A stretch of 64,000 nt of DNA from Symsagittifera roscoffensis (Eukaryota > Xenacoelomorpha > Acoela > Convolutidae), in contig NC_087069.1 in NCBI RefSeq assembly GCF_963678635.1, positions 51,222,938 through 51,286,937 on the forward strand, in the 5' to 3' direction. Made by a program: the position numbers and the translations under genes. The notes beneath the pieces are model-generated. The model saw only the letters and a program-made list of their open reading frames with translations, had not been told where the DNA came from and made no database searches. Positions within the stretch are counted from its first letter, which is position 1. Every line of letters begins with the position of its first letter. Below are positions 12,850 to 24,800 of this stretch, piece after piece.

Positions 12850-15800
12850 ATGATAGAAGAAATCTAGAAAACTCAAACGCTTACTTCTGGCTTCCACTTT
12901 TGATTCATTCTCCTGTTGTTCGTTTGTCAATTGTTATTTTATGAATTAAGAGTAAATATAGAATTCGCAGCTCTTATATTCAATTTTCAACGCCTAAGCA
13001 CCACTGGCATATGTTTTTGTATCGGAATTGATGCGACCTACGCTTGATTGACTTTTTTTGTTGCGGATTTAAGCTGTTTTATCGGCACAATCTTTTTCTC
13101 TCCTATGATTTTTTTTGCACAATGCATCAGAATTTTTTTTGTCTCGGTCTTGCTCAGCAGAATGTTTTTTTTTGCTCAGCTGCGGAGATCATAGTGAGCG
13201 GTGGAATAGTAAAATTACTTTTTTTGATTGTTTTGTTTTTCTAGGGCTTCCTTTTGTCGCTCCTGTTGATATTTAGGGTGTTGTACTTTTTTCTATTAAA
13301 CTCGAAAAAGGCCTTCGTGGAACATAGTATAGAAGCTGCTGCCTTCACCTCTTTTAAAATATTCACGATTACATTTTACCTGAAATTGGAAATACTACGA
13401 AGTTTGGTTTTATTTCTTTGGTTTAAATTATAACCCATCGATGTAAATTTTTTTTGATCGACCACAGTTTATTTTCAAAATTTTTTCCATGCCAAATCAG
13501 ATTCCACAATTAAACGCCAGATGGGGTCAAGTTATGGGGACTATATATCAAATAGTTTCTGAAGGTAGGGCTTTCCAAAGAAGAAAATTTCAAAAAATCT
13601 TGGAAATAGCAACTCGAGAAAAAAGTTGAAACTGAAATTAATTGAAGCCAGAATTCGTTGTATCTCTCTCTTCCCTCCACGCACTAAATAAACCCACGAA
13701 AATTTGAAAAAGTATATATATTTTTTAAAGTTTTGGTGGTCGAACCTTCTGTGCTACAGGCAGATAAATCGATATTTCTCGTTTCCATTTGTATTTAATT
13801 GTCTCGAGTTGTTCGATGGTAGTAATAAGTTATTCCCATTATCAGACTGGCTACATACAACACCATAAAGACTCGGTCTACAACTCGAGCTACTGTCTGC
13901 CAATTGCCCTCATCTCCTGCTCGCGTTTCTGGTTCTGCTTCCAAAAGATCTCGATTATCGAGGTCCTTTCGGGACATAGGTTTCTCGTCCATCGTTTTCT
14001 GTTCTTGCATACAGCTCGGGTTCTCGCCTTCGTTGTTATCCGAACGTTTGTCGTTGCGTGTTTGTAATTTGTCATTTTGATTTTTCTCATCGGGTGTCAC
14101 TTTGTTTTCCGTGGGAACTCGCGCAAGCCACAGAAAGGTCATGAATTTGGAAGAGAGGATTGTTTGTAGGATCTTAGGAATCTTATCGCTTGGGGAACGA
14201 TAGTAGGTTGCGGTGACGATAATCGTGTTCATAACAGACAGAGAGACGAGAATGATCAGGAATTGAACAAGAGATCCCAGAATTGGGAAGTCGTCGCTAG
14301 AAAACAATGGGACGAATAGTTTTTGAGCATCCAGCGAACTTGGTAATAATTAACAATAATCTGAAAGTTGTTTGTCGGAGATATGAATGTATGTACTTTT
14401 ATAACTTAAAAATTGTTAATATATAATTTTGTAGGAAATTGGTATTTAAAGTATTCATAAAAGAAGCAATGGGCATAGATCATGCTGGGTCTCGAACCCC
14501 CGACCTTTCGACTTTGAGTCGAAACTGAGCCTTTTAACCACCGCTTCACTTGATTCTAGTTTGCTTTGTTCTAATTGGCCGCGCTTACCTATTGCTAGCA
14601 GGCAGCATTTCAGACAACACCAACAGTTCTAATGCCTGAGAAAGAAGCAAGGTCATACTTAGAGATACTTTCTCTCCACTTTCGACTGGGACAAGCATGG
14701 TTAGAGTCGAAATAGCCGCCAGTAGAAGTGAAGGGACTATTATAACAGTGACGTAGAAATTAGGGTGTCTTTTGAAGTGGAATTCGTATATGAACATATC
14801 GTAGTCCAACATTCCGGTTAGTTCCATGAATGTCCGGTTGGATTTGTAGACGTGGACGGGATCGAGTAGTTGCCATTGGCTATTTTCCTTCAAGGCGTGT
14901 AATGGTAGTTTCGAAGGATCGAAGGCTGGCTGAGTATAATTAAACGGATCATTGGCACCTAATTAAACTTGATTGACTTCTAATTTCGAAAGTGGAATTT
15001 AATGTTCAGATTTCCCAGCAAAATCAAAAATTTTACCTTTTGATCCAGTTCTCTCAAATTGGGTTAATATTATCAAAAACGCAAATATCATAAGTTGTTC
15101 ATGATTTTCATTTTTAAATGCATATATTTTTTCTTAAAATTAGAATGTTGAAGTATTTTCAAAAATTTATTTGTGTTACCTTCTTTTCCAACTGCCAGTT
15201 GGCTTTTTTTGTGATCCAGCCCTCTCAACTTTGCGTATTTGATAAGTTTGATAAAATTTTCAGATTTTCTGATTTTTTTTGCTAGCAGTTGTTTAAATTT
15301 TCTGCATTCATTTATATAAAGTTTATTTTTTTTTGCATTTGAAATGTAAATTTTCTGCATTCATTTTTATAATTTTTTTTTGCATTTGATTTTTTTTCAT
15401 TTTGATCTTAGCTAATGGCAAACGACGGATAGGGTCTTCTCGTATTACCTATTTTTCTTGAAGGACTTGGAGGTTGTGTGGTTGCAAGTTTCAAACAAAC
15501 TTTTAAGCATAGTACATCTAGGAATTTTTGGATCTCGATTTGTTTTTACACTAGGATCTGCTTAGTGTATTGTCACGAACATCCTTTTTTCTTACCTAAC
15601 TCGCGAATAAAAGTGTTCATTAAAAGTTTTCGCTTATTTGGAAGTTTCCCTTTAGCATTGGAAATTGCAAAGCATCTGTTCTCTGCTTTATGTGTGGCTA
15701 GTGTTAAGTACCAATTAAACTTCAGTAGCTGTGTGGATAGTGCGTGAGACTCTTAATATCTTGGTCGTTGGTTCGAATCTCCGATTTTTTTTTTTAATTC

Positions 15801-18800
15801 GAGGCTTGTTTCCAATTTTTCTTTTTGCACTTTATAGAGCTGCTTTTTGTCGTGTTTCTGATCATTCTGAAAATTTTTCTGATCATTCCATCCATTCGTT
15901 ATGTGAAAGAAATGAATGGCGTTTGTGTAGCCTGAATCCTTTTGATAAAATAGGTAAATGATTTCTGTAGCAATTACTAGGATATTTTGTGTAGTTTTTC
16001 AGCCTTAGATTTCTTCAACAGAATTTTTTCGTATTTTATAATTAATATTTTGCTCTAGGTTTTGAGTTCGCTTAAAGCGCCGCTTCTGTTTTGATTTTTT
16101 TTTAAATCAAAGGGTCTGATTATTTAGTGCTACTTGCACAACACTCGGCTCTCGTTTATTTTCTTTTCGATCCGTTTCTTTTTACATAAAACGGGTCCAT
16201 GTCAATTCTGTACATGTACTTCGTGTTCGCCCACTGCCCGACCGAGAAGTTGCAGATCTGAAAAAAAACGACTACATTTTTTTGCTGCTTCATAACTTGA
16301 GCACATTATGCGTTGAAGTAGTTTTTTCTCCACAACCATATGAGTAAAAGCAAATTTCGAGCGTCATCAAATGTAACTCTATTCTTTTGTAATTGAAACT
16401 TGAGAATAGAATTATTAGGCTCAAGGTACGATCAGCACCTTCTGAGAAATCACTCGAACACAAGTGATGATAAGTTTTATTTAAAATAATTGAATAATTT
16501 TAAGTTGAATAATTTCTCAAATTTAGTTAATTTTATCAAAAACGTTTCAATCTTAAATTGTAATAAAAATTCAAAGCTTTTAGGCCTTTGTTTAATTTGA
16601 ATTTTTTGTTTAATTTGAAAGTTGTTTTTAAAAAAAACCGATCAGCTTTGTTTCTGTTATCTTGCTCTCAGTGACACTTTTTCAACTGTCTGTTCCCTAT
16701 GTTTTAGAATTTTTTGGTTTTTTTCAAGAAAAGTCTTAAAATTTGTTCAGGCTCAAATTTACTTTTTCTCGATTTGACGTTTGATTTTTTTTCTTAGTTC
16801 ACTTAATTTCTTTTGTTAAAAGGTAGGGAAAACTACTCTATCCAACAGCGAAATTTTAAAAGTTCCGAAAAACGTGATCGACTTCAAGTTTCCGAAGTGG
16901 AATTCAATTTTCAGATTTCCCAGCGGAATAAAAATTTTCCCTAATAATCCAGGTTTCTCAAATTGGGTTAACGTTATCAAAAAAGTGCTAGTCATTATTT
17001 TTCTGGAAATTCAAAGGTCTTTAAGGCTATCTATTTTTTTACTTTGAAGTTCCGAAATTGACGTTTTTTTTTTAAAAAAAATCAGGTGTTTTTTCTGTTT
17101 ACTTACGTTCATTGACTTTTTTCCAACTGTCTGTTGGCTGTGTTTTAAATTTCCAATCAGTTTCAAAGTTCGCAAAAACTTCTAAAATCAGAGATGGTAG
17201 GGTCCTCAGTATTTTCATAGTCATAAATGACCATCACTGAGAGTTAGTTTCACCAAGATGCACTGTTCTTAGAGGGTAACAAGTTGCCTAGCTACCCACC
17301 TTACGAATCCGAGCTTTTTAAAATCACCGGGTATGAACCCTTCCTAAGATTACATCATAGGATCCACAGTGCTAAAAGCATTGTGGCTGTTACCATTCAT
17401 GGCAACTTCGGGAAAGCCCATTTTCCACAAATGGCTTTCTCAACATCAGGGGATCTGTAGAACACAGTCCCCCGTTTCTGGTCTCTACTAACACCGAAAG
17501 TTGTACCAAAAGTCGACTCTATCCGAGGACATGCAAGACAACTAATGGTAATTGGTCTGGTGGCTTTCAAGGCCGGATCTAGCCGGGGCATGCGCAACAC
17601 AAAAATGTCGAGTGACCCCTAAGGCTTGCGTTTGCCGAAGCAAGGCTCCCCAATGTTCGCACTTATGTCTTTGAGCACTGGGCAATGCGGTGTGTGACGT
17701 TTGCAGAAATGGCCTCGTTTGATAAACCGTCGGTGACATATTGGAAGCACGTGATCCAATACATCGCGCAGGTAATAGGAAGTACAAATACCTGCCCAAA
17801 AGCTCAGACCAAATCCCCAGGATACACCGGGGTAGATCCGATTACTGCGAACCCCACCGCAAAGGACTACACCACTCGCAGATTTTTAAAATCAGAGATG
17901 GTTGGGTGAATAATTTTACACTGTATATTAATTTGCATTCCTGTATCGACAACTTGGTAATAAGCGACCAAGTATGCATAAACGAGATTTTTTTGGTATT
18001 TTTTGAAATTTTTCAAAAATTTGCATGCAGTATCTCGAATTTTTCGTGACAAATGAATACGAGTTAAAAATATCTTCCTTTCAAAAGCCCGAATATTGCA
18101 AGACAGTGATAATTCACAATACTTGTGTAGTGTAGTTACACTTCTTGTAACTTGCCTGTGTATCGAATGGGAAGTACTTGACTTTCATTTGACACATGAG
18201 AGTAATGCTGGCTGTAGTTGTAATTGGGATCACTAGTCCTGTAGCGTGGATCATCATACGCCTAATAGGATCATCATACGCCTTACAAGGTTTTGTAATC
18301 ATACGCCTAATAGGACATACACCTGTTAAATTTATATGAAAATGGAATAAAAATACTATTGTCACATATGAATAGATTCCGTAAATGATGCAGACATAAT
18401 TTGATTGATTTTGTTAACTTAATCATTAAGTCATTTGTTTTTGTCGATGAAAGTAGCGAAGAAACTTATCTAGGTCGTTTTGATTAAAAGTCAATGAAAG
18501 TAGTTCATTCTCTTTTATGTCGTGATGAGTTTTAGGAAAAGTTAATATGAACTTAATTTAAGAATTCAACAGGAATGCAAATTTCACTATCAGGCAAGGA
18601 AAAAACGTGATCGACTTCTACTTTCGAAAGTGGATTTTAATTTTCAGACTTCAAGTCAAATAAAAGTTTTACTTACTGATCCAGTTTTCTCAAATAGGGT
18701 TAATTTAATCAAAAAAGTGTCAATCATAAATTGTTCTAGAAACTCAAAGAGCCTTAAGGACATATATTTTCGAAATTCAAAAAGTGAAATTTGTTGAACA

Positions 18801-21800
18801 AACAAGGCAGTTTTTTCTGTTTATTTGCATTCCTTCACGCTTTTCAACTGTCTGATGTCCATGTTTTTTTGTTTTTTTTTTTCAGGTCGAAATTTGTTCC
18901 CGCCAAGTTTGATCTTTTGCGTTTTGGCTTTTGATTGCTTGTTAAGTTAAATTCAGTTCACTTGCTTAGAGGAATGCAGATTAGGCTCTCGTGTTCCGAA
19001 AGCGGAAATGCCGCAAACAATCTTGAGCGACTATTGTTCTCGAAAGTGGATATTAATTTTTAGATTTCCGATCGGAACAAAATTATTTCCTATTGACTCA
19101 GTTTTCTGAATTTGGCGTAGTTTCATCACAAAAAATTTGAGTCATAAATATTTCCGGAAGCTCTACGAGATTCAAGGCCATACTTGTTCCTTGAAATTCG
19201 AAATTTGAAGTTTCTTCAAATCACAAGTCAGTTTACTTCTGTTTCTTAAGTTCATTGACACAACTTTTGAATTGGCTGTTGGCTTTGTTTGCCTTTTTGT
19301 TGCATGCAAGGAAATAGTTTGAAAAGTGAACGTTTCCTTTTTTGAGATTTTCTGTTTTGGGTGGTATTTTTTTTCAGTTTTTGTTATCCTATTGTTTTTT
19401 GAATTTTCATTGACAAAGTGAGGACATCTTTTTATGTAGTTTTATTAAAAGAATCGAAGATATGTTTTTCTTCGAGTTTCGAAAATGAAAAATCATGAGA
19501 GGTTGTCATTTAAAATTTCTGATTCCTTGCGTACATTGACTCTTCTTGGTTGCTGTTTATTTCATGAGTCATGTTTTCGTAATTTGGTGCATTTGCGAAG
19601 CATCAACTGTTGTTTTTTTTATCAAGTTCAGTTTTGGACGTTTTTTGGGTTTTTGAAAGTTTAATATATTAAAGCAGAATAATATATTGGTTGTTTTGGT
19701 AAATATTAAGCGTAAATAGTTCAACATCAAATTTTCATTCAAAGCAGGTAAGGAATCGTTGGTTAGTTATGTATGTTTGCAGCTTTCGTTTGTTTTCACG
19801 CCGAATTAGTTCTTATATTCAAAAGTTTTCGAGTGAAAAATAACGAAGTGATTTTCCTTTATATAGGAATGGGTGATTTGTTTTCAGGAAAATGTTTCGA
19901 TTTTTGTTCACGCTCAATTTTGTTTCTTCTCGCTTTGACTTATCATATTCCTTTATTTTAGGAAGACAAGCTCCACTAGCGTATAGAAGAAGTAAAACAG
20001 CCATGAAAAACGTGAATGGACTTCTAAATGGCACATAAATGGGCTGTAATTTTTTGAATTACCAGCAAATAAAAAAATACCTTTTGATCTAGTTTTTCTG
20101 TAAATAGGATAACTTTACGAAACAAGTGCCAATCATAAACTCTTTAATTCTTTTTCTTTTCGATTTGATTGTTCATTTGCACTTTGCCGACTGTCTGTTG
20201 GCTATGTTTTTCTTAAAAACGCTTCCAATTTTTTCACAAATGATTATCTTTTCAAGGGCATTCTAGGATGTAATGAAGTAAATAGTGTGATTGCTGAATT
20301 TTGCTCAATTTTTTTGGTCGAATAACCAGCTTTACCAAGCTCTCCTAGAAGAAACTACATGAGCTAAGTATAAGTCAACGAATGGAAAAAAAGAAACAAA
20401 AATGTTTTGGTCAAAAACAACGTGTTTATTAAAGTGAGTTTGTTCGGGATGGCTCACTCATAGAGTAATTTCAGATAAGGTACACCGTCTGTTCGTCACG
20501 CTATCTTTATTTTCGGTCGGATAGATTCGTGCAACTTTTTAGTCTAATACCGATCTTAATCGTACTCTTATATCTCCTAATCTGAATAGATCTGGAGTAT
20601 ACTGGTATTTGCGATGTTAGATATCAAGAACTGTTCTAGAGAAGAGCAACTGTTTTCTAAGTTATATTTATTCTGTTCTGTTGCTGAAACTATGAATAGT
20701 TTCAGCCTTGCAAATTATTATAAGTGGTAGTTATGGATCATGATTGGTTAGTTGGAAATACTTTATACAGATAGTTTTATCAATAATATAATTGGATATA
20801 AATACTAGTTTTAAACTGGTTCCAAAAGTGTAAGGCAAAATTTGCCTACGTGTATGGGTCAGCTTGCCAAAAAATTGATTTCCACGTAGTATGAAAGCGG
20901 GAAAAAGACCATGATTTGATATGTGAAAATAAATTTTTAAGAAAGCTTGCATTTTTTTTTCAGTTATGGGAGAGGAAATAAATGCTATAAGACAGTATAA
21001 GAATAGTGATGTCTAGTCCATACCTTCGACTGTGCTAGGATCCCATGCTAGCTGAGGCACAAAATACGACATATATGTCCACACGTTTAAACTCACAGTT
21101 CCCGCTTTCTGGTCTATGTCCATGACTTGGTAAACATCCAGAAAGAAAAAGACAGTGTTGTCAACCATATCTGAATGCGGGCTGTGTTTGGTAGTGTTGC
21201 CTAGTAACAGGTCCAGAAACTGTTTTCGGATATTTTTTTACTATTACCCCTTTTGCCTTAAAAAAATGAGTCATTCAGAACCTAAAAATCATAATAAATT
21301 GTTTTCAGGCTAATATACCAGTGGTTATAAACCGCATTTAGAACCATTGACTTTTTGGCGCGTTTTCAGATTTCTATATGCACCAATAGTTCTGCGTCCT
21401 TGGGTTTCTTGACCCGTTTTCAACTGTCTCTTGGCTCAGTTAAAATTCGGTGGCAAGAAATGGCGTTTAGTAATTTATGAATAGTTTCGATTGAATTTGT
21501 AACTTATATGCACCCATATAAACACTAATTCTAAAGTTGTGCATATGCGAGTTTCGTACCCAGTACTTGCCCCTTTTTTATGAGGGGAGGGGCAAATAGT
21601 TAAAAAGATCCCTCTTTTTCTTCTTCGACTGTCCTGAAGCCGTTCACGTGTACACCCAGAAAGAAATAAAGGAGAAAATATTTGCGATTAAAGGGAACCA
21701 TCGTCTCACAATCGACCAAATCAAAAAATTTGATATATGTTTGAACAGCTGTATAATTTTCTAAGCAATTTCCTGAAATAATTGGTAGTGGAATTTAAAT

Positions 21801-24800
21801 GATAAGTAATTTTATGTCAGCCGTAGACACTTTTTTGAATAGTTGGTTTATATAGCTGCTCCGTGAGATAATAATTTGATGGAATTTTGATTGCTTTATT
21901 TAGTTATTGAACCATTCTGGTTTGCAATAGAAAATAGCGAAGTTGTTATTCTTAATGTTTTTGAGGAATTTTATATTGGTTTTTGAAACATTGATTTTTA
22001 GAGTATCTAAGAAAGATTTTCATTGTTGTTTTTTCTTAAAATCAGGTGGGATTTCTCGCGTTGTTCAGTAACTGTATCTAGAAAAATAGTTTTTGTTTGA
22101 GTGAGAAAGTTTTCTGGAACGAAAAGTTCTTGTTCAAAAGAAAAATTAGAGAAACAAGTTAACGAATCCAAAAGATAATTTATGTTTTTTTTTTCAAATT
22201 GCTCGTGCGTGATGCATGAATGTTTCGGTATGATTGGAAGATTGGGTAATAGCCAGTATTTAAAAATTTTGAGCATAAAGACAGAGATTTGAATATCAAA
22301 AAACAATTTTATTCAAAGCGCAACGTCGACTGTTTGTCTTGTTGTTGGTTTTTGAGTTTCAGCGGTAGGCCAGTTGATAATTAACAACAGCTCTTAGATA
22401 TTCAATTGAAAATATAAAACTTGATTCAAGTATGCTTATCATTCGTTTTTTATGTATTTCCTGATGTCACTGGACAAAACCGGGTAGATGAATCGCGGAA
22501 ACTGATTGTTTTTTTTTGTTCTTTTTTAAATTTAACTAAAACGAAATTAAAAAGAAAGCCCATAGCTGTTTGCCTTGAGTAGCACAGGAAAAAGTACAAC
22601 AATAAAAAAAAAATAATTCGAAACATACATTTATTTTTAAAGAGTAATGAACATAGTGAGTACTCTAATATAGGTCTTGGTGATATTTTTGTTTTATTTT
22701 TTTTTCTTTCAGGAAAAAAAATCTTAAAATTTGTTTACGCTCAGTTTTAATTTTTCGCGGTTCGACTTTTGATTCCTTTTTAAGTTCACTTCATTTCCTT
22801 GTTAAAAGGAAGACAAACCCCTCTATCGAACAAAAAACCTGATCGAATTCAGTTATGAAAGTGGATATTAATTTTCAGATTTCCCAGCGGATTGAAAAAG
22901 TTTATCAATTTTCTCAAATTGGGTTAATTTAATCAAGTGTCAATCTTAAATTGTTCTGGCATTTCAAAGAGTTTTAAGAGCATCAAATTTTTGCTATAAA
23001 AATTAAAATTAAATTTTTTTTTTCTAAAAAAAATTTTTTTTTTTTTTTCAATTTTCTTGTGCTTATTATTCTTATCCAAGTGTCAGTTGGCTTTGTTTTA
23101 TTTTTTTTGATGGATATCCTTTGATCGGTTTTGAATAACTTGGTTTTTTTTTTCTACTAAAAGGCAGCTAGGTTTAATTATGAAAACAACAAGGTCTAAA
23201 AGTAATGATTATCGGCTAAAACGGCGCTACTTTTGTAGCGGAATTAATTTTTGAGGCAATGATTGTGCTTTTTTAAGAATCGATGCACGTAGTTCAGGCT
23301 CTTATATAGGTCGTGATGATTTTTTTCGTTATAAAGAAATTAAACATTCATCCAGTTGTCTCAAATTGGGGGCATTACAACTACTTTTTAGTTTTTTGTT
23401 TCCTTGCGTTATGGACTTTTTTTCCAACCGTATGTTGGCTTCGTTTAAGTTTTATGACAGGTTAGTTTGCCAGTTCCTATCTGAAAACGCTTTAAAGGAT
23501 TCATTGCTTATTTAATAAAAATGTTTCATTGCTTTTTGTTCTAGGCTTTTTGTTCTAATTTTGTGAATTATTGTATTTTTCATTTTTTACTGCTTGTTTT
23601 ACTGCTGGTAAAAATGTTTTTTTTTTATTCTAGGAAACAGTGCAATTCTGGAGGAGGTGTACAAACTGCTGACTGAGAACTACGTGGAGGATGACGACAA
23701 CATGTTCAGATTCAACTACTCCCCCCACTTCCTCCTCTGGGCTCTGCAGCCCCCCGAGTTTGTGCCAGACTGGCATGTGGGAGTGCGGACAGCCAGCAAC
23801 AACAAACTAGTCGGTAATGAATGTTGGCTGCATTAGTTATATATGTACATGTGTATTCTCAGTTCTTAGTTTTGGAAATGTTCAACATAACTCAGATCGG
23901 CTATGATTGATTGTTTGAAAATAATAAAAAGAGCAACTCAGGTTTTTTCCAGTTGGTCAAGTTTGTTGACAATTGTTGGGCTAATTTGAGTAGAAAAACT
24001 GAAAAATGTGATGTAATGTGTCTGTTCAGTGTTTTTTTAAATATTTTTTCATTGACTAATTGCATATGACGTCTTCCGATGCTCAAAAAGTTTAACTGTT
24101 ATAGAAAAAGAAAAATTAAATTAAAATAAAATTTATGCATTCAATCTACTTTTAACTCAAAATTGTATATTATGATTACAATAGCTTGCAAGTACAGTTT
24201 AAGTTTTTACTCAAGGAGGATATCGTAAGGCATTGAGCCAATCAAATTCTGTTTGTAGTTACGGTTTGAAAATGTAGATCCTTTTTTCAGCGTGAAAAGA
24301 AGCAAAATTGAGTTTTTGACCCTAGATGTCGAATTATGAAATGAAATTTGAGGTCATTTGCTCCATTTAACAATCCAATGTTTTCAAATAAATAGTCACT
24401 TGTGATTTTTTGGGTTAAATACATCATTTCTTGGATGCATTTTCACTGGAAGTTCAGACAACATATCCCAGACTAGACAAAACATCCAAAAAAAGGATTA
24501 AGCAGATAATTATTAATGAGCAGATTAAACGTTTGAAATTGAAATGAAAAGTTAGCGTTTTTAAGTCTGTCGTTTTTTTTCTGAAATCTTAAAAATTGAG
24601 TGTGATATGGCAAAAGTACGGAGGCTCTTCTATTATAGCTTAGCAATTTATACAATTAACTGTATGGCTTTGGGGTGTATTTTTGCTATGCTCTTATGGG
24701 TATCTATAATCCGAAAGATGCAGGTTTCATAGCCGGAGCCAAAATTAGCTTTTTAACTATTTTGGTCTATTCTGTTTTTTTTGCAACTAACTATAAATTC

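Larger units (their letters stand above)
14970..23460 (+). repeat. Diverged interspersed repeat family, at least 7 copies
   Basis: Three blocks recur in the same order: (1) GAAAGTGGATATTAATTTTC then AGATTTCCCAGCGG; (2) GATCCAGTTTTCTCAAATTG then GGTTAAT..ATCAAAAA; (3) TTTTCAACTGTCTGTTGGCT. Copies start near 14975, 16860, 18605, 19025, 20000, 22830 and 23345, with partial ones at 16500 and 21400. All lie in the same orientation. The family makes up much of NMT intron 4 and the receptor introns. No coding capacity or termini were recognised. Confidence 0.7.

Noticed and set aside
14466-14560. True tRNA gene
   Set aside because: A and B boxes are perfect but there is no acceptor stem; related copies carry a common tail, so it is a SINE head.
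15725-15783. Functional tRNA-Lys gene
   Set aside because: Order and anticodon fit, but anticodon and acceptor stems no longer pair.
15478-15961. Two plus-strand frames of 89 and 76 codons
   Set aside because: Low-complexity AT-rich translation overlapping a tRNA-like repeat, no domain, no splice support.
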